This document shows, one piece after another, positions 16,158 to 24,499 of a stretch of DNA of 64,000 bases; position 1 is the stretch's first letter, and each line of letters opens with the position of its first letter. The position numbers and the translations under genes were made by a program. Source of the DNA: Cybelea sp963723485 (GTDB lineage Bacteria > Vulcanimicrobiota > Vulcanimicrobiia > Vulcanimicrobiales > Vulcanimicrobiaceae). The notes below the pieces were generated by a model. That model saw nothing but the letters and a program-made list of their open reading frames with translations. It had not been told where the DNA came from and searched no databases. The DNA lies in assembly GCA_963723485.1 (NCBI GenBank), contig CAVRQS010000003.1, positions 62,001 through 126,000 on the forward strand, read 5' to 3'.

Positions 16158-16790
16158 TTGAAGAACATTCTGGGCCGTAAAGTCGGGATGACCAGCGTGT
16201 TCACCGAGGATGGGCGCTCTGTGCCCGTCACGGTGATCGCGGCGGGTCCCTGCACGGTCGTGGAACGTAAAACGAAAGAGAAGAACGGCTACGACGCCGT
16301 CGCTCTGGGCTTCGAGCCGGTCAAGCGCAGTCGCGTCAGCCGCGCGCTCGCGGGTCATTTCAAGAAGCAGGGGCTGGAGCCGCTGCGCTTCGTGCGCGAG
16401 TTCCGCGACGAGGCCGAAGGCGAGCCGGGGCAGAGTGTGACCGTAACGGGGTTCGAGCCGGGCGATCGGGTCGATGTCGTCGGCGTCTCCAAGGGGCATG
16501 GCTTTTCAGGCGGAATCAAGCGGCACAACTTCCGCGGCGGCGGCGCCAGCCACGGCTCGATGATCCATCGCCAGCCGGCCAGCAACGGCGACACCAACGC
16601 CGGCCGCACCACGAAGGGCAGCCGGCGCCCGGGTCACTTCGGTGCCGACCGGACGACGCTGCAGAACCTCGAGGTCGTCCGCGCGGACGGCGAGCGCAAT
16701 CTGCTGTTGATCCGCGGCGCTGTGCCGGGTGCGAAGAACTCCCTGGTGCTCGTGCGCCAGAGCGTGAAGACGCGGAAAGCCAACATCTGA
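16158..16790 (+). CDS. rplC: 50S ribosomal protein L3
   Basis: A 210-residue L3 beginning MKNILGRKVGMTSVF from a TTG (16158-16160), with GAAAGAGAAG upstream. GHGFSGGIKRHNFRGGGASHGS and GRTTKGSRRPGHFG are the conserved central loop that reaches the peptidyl transferase centre. It begins the S10-type cluster here, since rpsJ is elsewhere. Its stop overlaps the rplD start. Confidence 0.96.
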   Translation: MKNILGRKVGMTSVFTEDGRSVPVTVIAAGPCTVVERKTKEKNGYDAVALGFEPVKRSRVSRALAGHFKKQGLEPLRFVREFRDEAEGEPGQSVTVTGFEPGDRVDVVGVSKGHGFSGGIKRHNFRGGGASHGSMIHRQPASNGDTNAGRTTKGSRRPGHFGADRTTLQNLEVVRADGERNLLLIRGAVPGAKNSLVLVRQSVKTRKANI

Positions 16791-17413
16791 TGCTGCGCGA
16801 GGCACCGGCGCCGGCCTACCTCGAACTCGACGCCAAACACGCCGTGATCTATCGCGCGGTGCACCGCGAGCTCGCCAACGCGCGCGCCGGCACGGCCTCC
16901 ACGAAGAAGCGCGACGAGGTCGCCGGCGGCGGTCGCAAGCCCTGGCGTCAAAAGGGCACGGGCCGCGCGCGCCACGGGTCCATTCGCTCGCCGCAGTGGC
17001 GGCACGGTGGCGTCGTCTTCGGACCGCAGCCGCGCGACTACGTGGAATCCCTGAATAAGAAGGAACGCCGTCTCGCCTTTATGGCCGCGCTCGCGGACCG
17101 GTTCCGTAACGACGCCGTCACGCTGCTCGACGCCGAGAACTTCAACGTCTCGAAGACCGCGGGCTTCGCGGAGCTGCTCTTCGGCAGCGCCAAAGCGGCG
17201 CGCCGCGGCCCGGCGACGCTGATCGTCTGCCGGCGCGACGAGGCGCACGCAGACGAGATCCGGCGCGTGAGCCGGAACCTGGCGCGCGTTGCCGTCACGG
17301 ACGACGGAGCCCTCGACGTCAAGGACGTGCTGCGCTTCGAACGGATCATCTTTACGGTGCCGGCCTACGACGCGCTGACGCAGCGGCTCGCCGGCGAGAA
17401 GGAGCCGGCCTGA
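16790..17413 (+). CDS. rplD: 50S ribosomal protein L4
   Basis: A 207-residue L4. GGGRKPWRQKGTGRARHGS and GVVFGPQPRDY are the exit-tunnel loop. The N-terminal strand region before GTASTKKRDEVAGG is a little shorter than in typical L4. L4 often represses its own operon by binding the leader; the about 100-base leader before rplC would be the site. The ATG overlaps the rplC stop. Confidence 0.95.
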   Translation: MLREAPAPAYLELDAKHAVIYRAVHRELANARAGTASTKKRDEVAGGGRKPWRQKGTGRARHGSIRSPQWRHGGVVFGPQPRDYVESLNKKERRLAFMAALADRFRNDAVTLLDAENFNVSKTAGFAELLFGSAKAARRGPATLIVCRRDEAHADEIRRVSRNLARVAVTDDGALDVKDVLRFERIIFTVPAYDALTQRLAGEKEPA

Positions 17414-17721
17414 TGGACGCCCGCGACGTGATCGTTGCACCGCGCATCACCGAAAAGGCGATGGCGGACGCGCTCGCCCACCAGTATACGTTCGTCGTGC
17501 ATCCCCACGCGACCAAGACCCAGATCCGCCACGCGATCGAGGAGATCTTCAAGGTGAACGTGCTGCACGTCAACACCGTGAACGTGCGCGGCAAGTCTCG
17601 CAACTTCGCGCGCCGCGGGCTGCGCACGAGCGGCAAGCAGAGCGACTACAAGAAGGCGATCGTCACGATCAAGGCCGGGCAGAAGATCGAGCTCGGCGGA
17701 GTCAACTACTTTGAACAATGA
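17413..17721 (+). CDS. rplW: 50S ribosomal protein L23
   Basis: A 102-residue L23 at the tunnel exit, the docking site for trigger factor and SRP. It begins with DVIVAPRITEKAMADA and has the tunnel loop VRGKSRNFARRGLRTSG followed by KKAIVTIKAGQKIEL. Its ATG overlaps the rplD stop (TGATG). Confidence 0.95.
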   Translation: MDARDVIVAPRITEKAMADALAHQYTFVVHPHATKTQIRHAIEEIFKVNVLHVNTVNVRGKSRNFARRGLRTSGKQSDYKKAIVTIKAGQKIELGGVNYFEQ

Positions 17722-17724
17722 GCC

Positions 17725-18552
17725 ATGCCGGTAAAAAAGTATCGGCCGACTTCGCCCGGTAAGCGGTTCCTCACGACGATCGACTTCTCCGATCTCACCA
17801 AGATCGCGCCGGAGCGATCCCTGATCGAGGTGCGCAAGAAGCACTCCGGCCGGAACAACAACGGCCACATCACGGTGCGTCACCGCGGGGGCGGCACGCG
17901 CCGCCTCTACCGCATCATCGACTTCAAGCGCTCCAAGGACGGCGTCCCGGCGAAGGTCGCGACGATCGAATACGATCCGAACCGATCGTGCCGGATAGCG
18001 CTGCTGAACTATCGCGACGGTGAGAAGCGCTACGTCCTCGCGCCGCTGGGGCTGCGGGTCGGCGAGGTCGTCGAGTCGGGACCGAATGCCGACATCAAGA
18101 TCGGCAACTCGCTGCCGATCAAGAATATCCCGGTCGGCACGGTGATCCACAACATCGAGCTGCGTCCGGGGCAGGGCGGCAAGCTCGTTCGTTCGGCCGG
18201 CGTCTCCGCGCAGCTGATGGCCAAAGAGAACGAGTACTCGCAGGTCCGTATGCCGTCGGGCGAGGTGCGCAAGATCCACGTCGAGTGCCGCGCGACGATC
18301 GGGCAGCTCGGCAACATCGAGCACGAGAATCAGGTGATCGGCAAGGCGGGACGCACGCGTCATCTCGGCAAGCGCCCGAGCGTGCGCGGCATCGCGATGA
18401 ATCCGGTGGACCATCCGCACGGCGGCGGCGAGGCGCGCTCGACGTCGGGACGTCCGCCGACGACGCCATGGGGTCAGATGACGATGGGCAAGAAGACGCG
18501 CCGCAACAAGCGCACCACCAAGATGATCGTTCGCCGCCGGGGTTCGAAGTAG
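17725..18552 (+). CDS. rplB: 50S ribosomal protein L2
   Basis: A 275-residue L2, needed for subunit association and peptidyl transferase. HSGRNNNGHITVRHRGGG, VGTVIHNIELRPGQGG and the C-terminal GIAMNPVDHPHGGGEARS, with the catalytically important His, are intact. It starts 3 bases after rplW. Confidence 0.97.
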   Translation: MPVKKYRPTSPGKRFLTTIDFSDLTKIAPERSLIEVRKKHSGRNNNGHITVRHRGGGTRRLYRIIDFKRSKDGVPAKVATIEYDPNRSCRIALLNYRDGEKRYVLAPLGLRVGEVVESGPNADIKIGNSLPIKNIPVGTVIHNIELRPGQGGKLVRSAGVSAQLMAKENEYSQVRMPSGEVRKIHVECRATIGQLGNIEHENQVIGKAGRTRHLGKRPSVRGIAMNPVDHPHGGGEARSTSGRPPTTPWGQMTMGKKTRRNKRTTKMIVRRRGSK

Positions 18553-18553
18553 C

Positions 18554-18832
18554 GTGGCGCGTTCGCTGAAGAAGGGTCCCTACGTCGCGGATCATCTCGT
18601 CGCGAAGATCGAGCGGCTCAACGAGACGCGCGAGCGCCGTATCATCAAGACGTGGAGCCGTGCCTCGACCGTCCTTCCGTCCATGGTCGGGCATACGATC
18701 GGCGTCCATAACGGCAAGACGCACATCCCGGTGTACATCACGGAAAACATGGTCGGACACAAGCTCGGAGAGTTCGCTCCGACGCGCCACTTCCGCGGTC
18801 ACGGCGGCGAGAAGGCCACGGTGAAGACGTGA
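18554..18832 (+). CDS. rpsS: 30S ribosomal protein S19
   Basis: A 92-residue S19 from a GTG one base after the rplB stop. ARSLKKGPYVADHLVAKI, WSRASTVLPSMVGHTIGVHN and KLGEFAPTRHFRGHGG are canonical. S19 binds 16S rRNA in the 30S head with S13. Confidence 0.96.
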   Translation: MARSLKKGPYVADHLVAKIERLNETRERRIIKTWSRASTVLPSMVGHTIGVHNGKTHIPVYITENMVGHKLGEFAPTRHFRGHGGEKATVKT

Positions 18833-19338
18833 GCCCGGCCAGCCAGCATGCAGTCGCGCATCTGCGCTTCGTCCGCACCGCGCCGCGCAAGCTGCGTCGC
18901 GTCGCCGACGCGATTCGCGGCAAGAGCGTCCGCGAGGCCCTGGTGCTGCTCAAGTTCGCGCAGGTGTACGCGGCGGAACCGATCGAGAAGCTCGTTCGCA
19001 GTGCCGTCGCCAACGCCGGCAACAATCACGACATGAACGCCGACGAGCTCTACATCACGCGCATCACGGTCGACGGCGGCCCCGGCGGACGCTTCACCAA
19101 GCGGCTCGATCCGCGCGCGCAAGGCCGCGCGGCGTTCAAGCGCAAGCGGCTCTCGCACGTGACGGTGATTCTGAGCGAGAACGCGCCGGTCAAGCGCCGG
19201 CGCAAGGCGGGCGCCTCGGTGCAGGCGATGGAGAAGGTGCGCAGATCGGCTGCGGCGGCCGCGACGCCGGCGGCGAAGCCGGCGCGCAAGAAGCGATCCG
19301 CACGCAAGCGCACGACTAAGGAAGCTAAGGAAGCGTAG
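18829..19338 (+). CDS. rplV: 50S ribosomal protein L22 with C-terminal extension
   Basis: A 169-residue L22; the family core is about 110. The core blocks RFVRTAPRKLRRVADAIRGK, VANAGNNHDMNADELYI and the tunnel hairpin RAFKRKRLSHVTVIL-type sequence are present. The last about 45 residues form an Ala/Lys/Arg-rich tail (AAKPARKKRSARKRTTKEAK) that probably threads into rRNA. The GTG start overlaps the rpsS stop. Confidence 0.93.
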   Translation: MSPASQHAVAHLRFVRTAPRKLRRVADAIRGKSVREALVLLKFAQVYAAEPIEKLVRSAVANAGNNHDMNADELYITRITVDGGPGGRFTKRLDPRAQGRAAFKRKRLSHVTVILSENAPVKRRRKAGASVQAMEKVRRSAAAAATPAAKPARKKRSARKRTTKEAKEA

Positions 19339-20274
19339 ATGGGGCAGAAGATTCATCCGGTCGGTATGCGCCTGGGCATCACGCGCACGTGGGACAGTCG
19401 CTGGTTCGAGAAAAAGCAATACGTCGACTGGCTGCACGAAGACGTTGCGATTCGGAAGTCGTTCAATCGCTGGATGCGCTCGGCGTCGATCAGCAAGATT
19501 GAGATCGAGCGGCGCGCGAATCAGGCCCGCGTGATCGTCAACACCGCCAAGCCGGGCATCATCATCGGCAAGCGCGGCGTGGGCATCGACGACATCCGCA
19601 AGAACCTCGAGCAGCTCACTGGGAAGAACGTCGCGGTCAACGTGATGGAAATCTCACATCCCGAACTGGACGCACGCCTCGTAGCGCAAAACATCGTCGA
19701 CCAGCTCGAAAAGCGGATTGCTTTTCGCCGGGCGATGAAGCAGGCGATCATGCGGTCGATGCGCGCCGGAGCGCGCGGCATCAAGGTGCAGGTCTCGGGC
19801 CGCCTCGGCGGCGCGGAGATCGCGCGCACGGAGCACAACGCGGACGGTAAGGTACCGCTGCACACGCTCCGCGCCGACATCGACTACGCGCAAGTCGAGG
19901 CATTCACCACGTTCGGGCGGATCGGCGTCAAGGTCTGGGTCTATCGCGGAGAGGTGCTGCCGGACCAGCCGCGCACCGACGGCGCGATGCGCGACCGTGC
20001 CGACCGTGGCCGCGAGCGCCGCGAGCGCGGAGGACGCGGACGCGGACGCGACTCGCGCGTGGCTCCGCCGCGCGCCACGCCGGCAGTCGAGGCGCCGGAA
20101 CCCGTGATCGCGCCGCAAGAGCCCGCCCCGGTTGAACCGGTACCCCCGGAGCCGGTCGCTGCGGAGCCGGTTCTCGTGGAGCCGGTCGCTGCGGAGCCGG
20201 TGCTCGCGGAGGCGGTGGTCGCACAGCCCGCGGCCGAAGAGCCCGTGCCCGCGACGAGCGAGGTGACGGAATAA
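19339..20274 (+). CDS. rpsC: 30S ribosomal protein S3 with long acidic C-terminal tail
   Basis: A 311-residue S3, against about 210-230 usually. The KH domain (ANQARVIVNTAKPGIIIGKR) and C-terminal domain (GVKVWVYRGEVLP) are complete to about residue 212. Then follow an Arg/Gly-rich linker (RERRERGGRGRGRDSR) and about 65 residues rich in Pro, Val, Ala and Glu built from EPV-A-AEPV repeats. S3 lines the mRNA entry channel, so the tail would hang at the solvent side. Confidence 0.94.
   Translation: MGQKIHPVGMRLGITRTWDSRWFEKKQYVDWLHEDVAIRKSFNRWMRSASISKIEIERRANQARVIVNTAKPGIIIGKRGVGIDDIRKNLEQLTGKNVAVNVMEISHPELDARLVAQNIVDQLEKRIAFRRAMKQAIMRSMRAGARGIKVQVSGRLGGAEIARTEHNADGKVPLHTLRADIDYAQVEAFTTFGRIGVKVWVYRGEVLPDQPRTDGAMRDRADRGRERRERGGRGRGRDSRVAPPRATPAVEAPEPVIAPQEPAPVEPVPPEPVAAEPVLVEPVAAEPVLAEAVVAQPAAEEPVPATSEVTE
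20148..20207 (+). repeat. 30-base tandem repeat inside rpsC
   Basis: Two adjacent 30-base units (20148-20177 and 20178-20207) match at 28 of 30 positions and encode the EPVAAEPVL-type repeats of the S3 tail. Further partial copies flank them. The in-frame unit size suggests expansion by slippage or unequal exchange. Confidence 0.75.
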
Positions 20275-20275
20275 C

Positions 20276-20692
20276 ATGCTGACCCCCAAGCGCGTCAAAT
20301 GGCGCAAGACGCAGCGCGGCCGCATGTCGGGAGCCGCGACGCGCGGTAACTCGTTGAGCTTCGGCGACTACGGACTGCAGGCCATGGAGCCGTGCTGGAT
20401 GACCAACCGCCAGATCGAGGCGGCCCGTATCGCGATGACGCGCCACATCAAGCGTGGCGGCAAGGTTTGGATCAAAGTATTCCCCGACAAGCCGGTGACG
20501 AAGAAGCCGGCCGAGGTGCGCATGGGTTCGGGCAAGGGCAATCCCGAGCTCTGGGTCGCAGTCGTACGGCCGGGCCGCGTGCTCTTCGAGCTCTCCGGCG
20601 TTGCGCCGACGACCGCGCGCGAAGCGCTGCAGCGCGCCGCTTCGAAACTGCCGATCAGCACGAAGATCATCTCTCGCGAGGAGGCAGCGTGA
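20276..20692 (+). CDS. rplP: 50S ribosomal protein L16
   Basis: A 138-residue L16 that contacts A-site tRNA. MLTPKRVKWRKTQRGRMSG, ARIAMTRHIKRGGKVWIKVF and the loop MGSGKGNPELWVAVVRPGRV are canonical. It starts one base after rpsC and ends in a GTGA overlap with rpmC. Confidence 0.96.
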   Translation: MLTPKRVKWRKTQRGRMSGAATRGNSLSFGDYGLQAMEPCWMTNRQIEAARIAMTRHIKRGGKVWIKVFPDKPVTKKPAEVRMGSGKGNPELWVAVVRPGRVLFELSGVAPTTAREALQRAASKLPISTKIISREEAA

Positions 20693-20910
20693 AACACAAG
20701 GACCTCGACGGATTGCGCGATCTCACCGTGAAGGAGCTGCAGCAGAAGGCGCGAGACGCCAAGGCAGAGCTCTTCAACCTGCGCTTCGCGCTGCGCACCG
20801 GGCACCTCACCGACTTCAGCAAGATTCGGGCGATGCGCCGCTCCTATGCGCAGATTCAGACGGTCATCTCCGAGAAGCGTCTCGCCGAGGCTGAGCATGG
20901 AGCAGCGTGA
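20689..20910 (+). CDS. rpmC: 50S ribosomal protein L29
   Basis: A 73-residue helical L29 starting at a GTG that overlaps the rplP stop. LRDLTVKELQQKARDAKAEL and FNLRFALRTGHLTDFSKIRA are typical of the family. It sits beside L23 at the tunnel exit. The end overlaps rpsQ by 14 bases. Confidence 0.94.
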   Translation: MKHKDLDGLRDLTVKELQQKARDAKAELFNLRFALRTGHLTDFSKIRAMRRSYAQIQTVISEKRLAEAEHGAA

Positions 20911-21160
20911 TCGCGGCTCGCGGCGCGTGAAACAAGGCCGCGTCGCGTCGAACAAGATGGACAAGACGATCGTCGTCGTGTCGGAGACCCGCGTGCCGCA
21001 TGCGGCGTATGGCAAGATCGTGCGCAAGTCCGCGCGCTTCAAGGCGCACGACGAGCGCAACGAGGCCAACGTCGGCGACCTCGTCCGGATCGTCGAGTGC
21101 CGTCCGCTCTCGCGCGACAAGCGCTGGCGGCTGGTCGAGATCGTGGAGCGCGCGCGATGA
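20897..21160 (+). CDS. rpsQ: 30S ribosomal protein S17
   Basis: An 87-residue S17. KQGRVASNKMDKTIVVVSET, then KIVRKSARFKAHDERNEANV and VRIVECRPLSRDKRWRLVEI form the OB-fold. The ATG at 20897 lies inside the end of rpmC. An earlier in-frame start at 20846 would only translate rpmC in another frame. Confidence 0.95.
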   Translation: MEQRDRGSRRVKQGRVASNKMDKTIVVVSETRVPHAAYGKIVRKSARFKAHDERNEANVGDLVRIVECRPLSRDKRWRLVEIVERAR

Positions 21161-21534
21161 TCCAGCAAGAAAGCCGGCTCAAGGTGGCCGATAACAGCGG
21201 CGCCCGCGAGCTGCTCGTCATTCACGTGACGGGCGGCGGCCGTCATGTGTACGCCCACGTGGGCGACGTCGTCGTCGGCACGGTGAAGAGCGCGATCCCG
21301 GGCGCAGCGGTGAAAAAGGGCCAAGTCGTCAAGGCGGTCGTCGTGCGAACGAGCGCGCCGATTCGGCGCGGCGACGGTTCCGTCGTGCGCTGCGACGACA
21401 ACGCATGCGTGATCATCAAGGGCGAGAAAGACAACCTCGACCCTCGCGGCACGCGCGTCTTCGGTCCGGTCATGCGCGAGCTGCGCGAGCGTGGCTTCCT
21501 CAAGATCGCGTCGCTCGCTCCGGAGGTTTTGTGA
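21157..21534 (+). CDS. rplN: 50S ribosomal protein L14
   Basis: A 125-residue L14. MIQQESRLKVADNSGAREL at the start, VGDVVVGTVKSAIPGAAVKK and RGTRVFGPVMRELRERGFLK are the family blocks. L14 forms inter-subunit bridges and binds the silencing factor RsfS. The ATG overlaps the rpsQ stop (ATGA). Confidence 0.96.
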   Translation: MIQQESRLKVADNSGARELLVIHVTGGGRHVYAHVGDVVVGTVKSAIPGAAVKKGQVVKAVVVRTSAPIRRGDGSVVRCDDNACVIIKGEKDNLDPRGTRVFGPVMRELRERGFLKIASLAPEVL

Positions 21535-21535
21535 A

Positions 21536-21883
21536 GTGATCGTCAAGGGCGACACGGTAATGGTGCGCCGCGGAAAGGAACGCGGCAAGCACGGGACGGT
21601 AAAGTCCGTGCATCCGGGCGCGGGCATGGCGACGGTCGAGGGCGTCAATGTGGTGAAACGCCACACCAAACAGAGCTCGAAGTCCGGCAACATGGGCGGC
21701 GCCATGCAGACCGGCGGCATCATCGAGAAAGAGGCGCCGCTGCCGATCTCAGCCCTGCAATACGTCTGCGAGAAGTGCAAGGTGCCGACGCGCCTGCGCC
21801 ACGGGCGCAGCGCGGACGGCGACGTGCATCGCATCTGCGCGCGCTGTGGCGAGCCTGCGCGGGATTCGGCAAAGGGGGCGTAG
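21536..21883 (+). CDS. rplX: 50S ribosomal protein L24, zinc-ribbon type
   Basis: A 115-residue L24. The KOW domain (KGDTVMVRRGKERGKHGTVK) is followed by GVNVVKRHTKQSSKSGNMGG. The C-terminus has CEKC and, about 22 residues on, CARC, a pair of Cys knuckles suggesting a bound zinc, which many L24 proteins lack. The GTG at 21536 was chosen because GGAGG lies 9 bases before it. Confidence 0.94.
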   Translation: MIVKGDTVMVRRGKERGKHGTVKSVHPGAGMATVEGVNVVKRHTKQSSKSGNMGGAMQTGGIIEKEAPLPISALQYVCEKCKVPTRLRHGRSADGDVHRICARCGEPARDSAKGA

Positions 21884-21886
21884 GGC

Positions 21887-22453
21887 ATGGAACGGCTGAG
21901 AGAGATGTACCAGCAGCAGATCCGCCCGCGCCTGCAGGAGCGCTTCGGCTACAAGAACATCAACGAGATCCCGAAGCTCGAGAAAGTGGTCGTCAACATG
22001 AGCGTCGGCGAGGCCATCGTGAATCCGAAGGCGCTCGATGCCGCCGTCAGCGAGCTGTCGGCCATCACGGGCCAGCGCCCGATCGTCACGAAGGCGAAGA
22101 AGTCCATCGCCGCGTTCAAGCTGCGCGAGGGCACGAACCTCGGGGCGAAGGTGACGCTGCGCGGCGACCGGATGTACGTCTTCGTCGACAAACTCTTCAA
22201 CGTGGTGCTGCCGCGTATTCGCGACTTCCGCGGCCTGCCTGCGAAGTCGTTCGACGGCCGTGGCAACTACAATTTGGGCCTGCGCGAGCAGCTCGTGTTT
22301 CCGGAGATCAATTTCGATAGGGTCGACAAGACCCGCGGCATGGACATTACGATCGTGACGACCGCCAAGACGGATGAGGAGGCTTCCGAGTTCTTGACCG
22401 CGATGGGCCTGCCGCTCCAGAAGGCGGCCGCCGGGCAAGGGAAGCAGAGATAA
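21887..22453 (+). CDS. rplE: 50S ribosomal protein L5
   Basis: A 188-residue L5, which binds 5S rRNA and contacts P-site tRNA. RFGYKNINEIPKLEKVVVNM, ITGQRPIVTKAKKSIAAFKL and RDFRGLPAKSFDGRGNYNLG are typical. It follows rplX after 3 bases. Confidence 0.96.
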   Translation: MERLREMYQQQIRPRLQERFGYKNINEIPKLEKVVVNMSVGEAIVNPKALDAAVSELSAITGQRPIVTKAKKSIAAFKLREGTNLGAKVTLRGDRMYVFVDKLFNVVLPRIRDFRGLPAKSFDGRGNYNLGLREQLVFPEINFDRVDKTRGMDITIVTTAKTDEEASEFLTAMGLPLQKAAAGQGKQR

Positions 22454-22458
22454 GCTAA

Positions 22459-22644
22459 ATGGCAAAGACGAGTCTTATCATCAAGTCGCGCCGCTCGCCG
22501 AAGTTCACCGTGCGCGGCCATAACCGGTGCCGGGTCTGCGGCCGGCCGCGCGGCTATCTGCGGAAGTTTGCAATGTGCCGCATCTGCTTTCGCGAGCACG
22601 CACACGCCGGCGTCGTGCCGGGCGTGACGAAGGCGTCGTGGTGA
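22459..22644 (+). CDS. rpsN: 30S ribosomal protein S14, zinc type (S14Z)
   Basis: A 61-residue short S14 with two CxxC pairs, CRVC and CRIC, that bind zinc (C+ form). FTVRGHNRCRVCGRPRGYL and the terminal GVVPGVTKASW are conserved. The short zinc form is typical of Gram-positive and several deep-branching phyla rather than Proteobacteria. Confidence 0.96.
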   Translation: MAKTSLIIKSRRSPKFTVRGHNRCRVCGRPRGYLRKFAMCRICFREHAHAGVVPGVTKASW

Positions 22645-22657
22645 GGGAGACGATCAG

Positions 22658-23056
22658 ATGTCTGTAACCGACCCGATCGCCGATATGCTGACGCGCATCC
22701 GCAACGCGAACACCGCGAACCACAAAACGGTGGACGTGCCGGCGTCGCGCACGAAGCACGCGATCGCGCGGATTCTCCAAGATGAAGGGTTCATCGAGAG
22801 CTTCGAGCGGCTGACGGAAGGCCCGCAGGGCACGATCCGCATCCAATTGCGCTATGGCCCCGAGAAAGAGAAGATCATCACGGGCCTGCGGCGCATCTCG
22901 CGCCCGGGCCTGCGCGTCTACACGCGCAAGACGGAGATTCCCCGCGTGCTTGGCGGCCTGGGCTTGGTCATCATATCTACGCCCCAGGGCATCATGTCGG
23001 GTAAGCGCGCGCGCAAACGCGGCATCGGAGGAGAGGTCCTTGCGTACGTCTGGTAA
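22658..23056 (+). CDS. rpsH: 30S ribosomal protein S8
   Basis: A 132-residue S8. SVTDPIADMLTRIRNANTAN at the start and RKTEIPRVLGGLGLVIISTP with IMSGKRARKRGIGGEVLAYVW at the end are canonical. S8 binds the 16S central domain and in several bacteria represses the spc operon by binding near rplX-rplE. Confidence 0.96.
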   Translation: MSVTDPIADMLTRIRNANTANHKTVDVPASRTKHAIARILQDEGFIESFERLTEGPQGTIRIQLRYGPEKEKIITGLRRISRPGLRVYTRKTEIPRVLGGLGLVIISTPQGIMSGKRARKRGIGGEVLAYVW

Positions 23057-23068
23057 GGGAGTTTCACC

Positions 23069-23620
23069 GTGTCGCGGATAGGAAAGTTGCCGGTGACGGT
23101 GCCCTCCGGCGTCGACGTGAAGGTCGAGGACGGTGAAGTGCTGGTCAAGGGTCCAAAAGGAGAGCTGCGCCAGCGGATTCTGAGCGACGTGGTCGACGTT
23201 CGGTTAGCGGACGGTAAGGTGACGGTCGATCGCAAGGGCGATGCGAAGCAGCATCGCAGCGCGCACGGCCTCACGCGGACGCTGATCGCGAACATGGTCG
23301 AAGGCGTCAGCAAGGGCTTTCGCAAGAGCCTCGAGATCAGCGGGGTCGGATACCGCGCCGCGAAGTCGGGAGAGCGGCTCAACTTGAGCTTAGGCTTCTC
23401 ACATCCCGTGGCGTTCACGGCGCCCAAGGGAGTTGCGCTGACCGTCGAGGGACAGAACAAGATTCACGTCGAGGGGATCGACAAACAGGCCGTCGGCCAG
23501 GTGGCGGCGGACATTCGGCGGCTGCGCAAACCGGAGCCGTACAAGGGCAAAGGCATACGATATGAAGGCGAGCGCATCCGCAAGAAGCTCGGCAAGGCCG
23601 GGAAGGCGGCCAAGAAGTAG
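23069..23620 (+). CDS. rplF: 50S ribosomal protein L6
   Basis: A 183-residue L6 with a GTG start, SRIGKLPVTVPSGVDVKVED, and two tandem domains. The second contains LNLSLGFSHPVAFTAPKGV and IRRLRKPEPYKGKGIRYEGE, the rRNA-binding end near the sarcin-ricin loop. Confidence 0.96.
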   Translation: MSRIGKLPVTVPSGVDVKVEDGEVLVKGPKGELRQRILSDVVDVRLADGKVTVDRKGDAKQHRSAHGLTRTLIANMVEGVSKGFRKSLEISGVGYRAAKSGERLNLSLGFSHPVAFTAPKGVALTVEGQNKIHVEGIDKQAVGQVAADIRRLRKPEPYKGKGIRYEGERIRKKLGKAGKAAKK

Positions 23621-23973
23621 TGGATAAGGCGCAAGCGCGCCGCTCGCGTCACGTGCGGCTGCGCAAGAGAGTTTCGGGAACGCCGGAACGGCCGCGCCTC
23701 TGCGTGCGCCGCTCGCTACACCACATCTATGCGGTGCTCGTCGATGACGCCAAGGGCCACACGATCGCCGCCGCCTCGACGCGCGAAAAGACGCTTGCGG
23801 ACCTAGAGTCGCGTACGAGCGTCGCCGCGGCGGCCGCCGTCGGATCGGCGATCGCCGCCAAGGCCCAGGCGGCGGGCGTCTCGCAAGTCGTCTTCGATCG
23901 CGGCGGCTATAAGTATCACGGCCGCGTTCGCGCCCTCGCGGACGCCGCGCGCGAAGCGGGGCTGACCTTCTGA
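23620..23973 (+). CDS. rplR: 50S ribosomal protein L18
   Basis: A 117-residue L18, a 5S rRNA binder. RLRKRVSGTPERPRLCVRRS, HIYAVLVDDAKGHTIAAAST and VVFDRGGYKYHGRVRALADA are canonical. The GTG start shares a G with the rplF stop codon. Confidence 0.95.
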   Translation: MDKAQARRSRHVRLRKRVSGTPERPRLCVRRSLHHIYAVLVDDAKGHTIAAASTREKTLADLESRTSVAAAAAVGSAIAAKAQAAGVSQVVFDRGGYKYHGRVRALADAAREAGLTF

Positions 23974-24497
23974 TGCAGTACCGTGGCCGCGAACGCGATT
24001 CGAGCGGATTGGAAGAGACCGTGGTGCGCGTCAATCGCGTGGCGAAGGTCGTCAAGGGCGGAAAGCGTTTCAGTTTCAGCGCACTCGTCGTGGTCGGCGA
24101 CCGCAAGGGTAAGGTCGGCTTCGCCATCGGCAAGGCGGGCGAGGTGCCCGAGGCGATTCGCAAGGGCGTCGAACAGGCTCGCAAGAGCCTGATCACCGTC
24201 GCGATGGTCGAGCGGACGATTCCGCACGAGGTGCGTCACGAAGTCGGCGCCGCGACGGTGCTGCTCAAACCGGCCGCTCCCGGCACCGGCGTGATCGCCG
24301 GCGGGTCGATGCGCGCCGTGCTCGAGCTGGCCGGCATCCACGACATCCTGACGAAGTGTCTCGGGACCAACAACCCGATCAACGTCGTGATGGCAACGAT
24401 ATCGGCGCTGCGTTCGATGCGCACGGCGGAACAGGTAGCAGCGATGCGAGGCAAGACGGTCAAGGAACTCTACACCGTTGCGAGCGAGACGGCATAG
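23973..24497 (+). CDS. rpsE: 30S ribosomal protein S5
   Basis: A 174-residue S5. VNRVAKVVKGGKRFSFSALV, then GFAIGKAGEVPEAIRKGVEQ and GTGVIAGGSMRAVLELAGI are the N-terminal dsRNA-binding-like and C-terminal domains that guard decoding accuracy and mRNA unwinding. The ATG overlaps the rplR stop. Only two bases separate it from rplO, leaving no room for rpmD. Confidence 0.97.
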   Translation: MQYRGRERDSSGLEETVVRVNRVAKVVKGGKRFSFSALVVVGDRKGKVGFAIGKAGEVPEAIRKGVEQARKSLITVAMVERTIPHEVRHEVGAATVLLKPAAPGTGVIAGGSMRAVLELAGIHDILTKCLGTNNPINVVMATISALRSMRTAEQVAAMRGKTVKELYTVASETA

Positions 24498-24499
24498 AC

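Noticed and set aside
20368..21888. 506-codon minus-strand frame across rplP-rplX
   Set aside because: Lies opposite five certain ribosomal protein genes and shows no domain.
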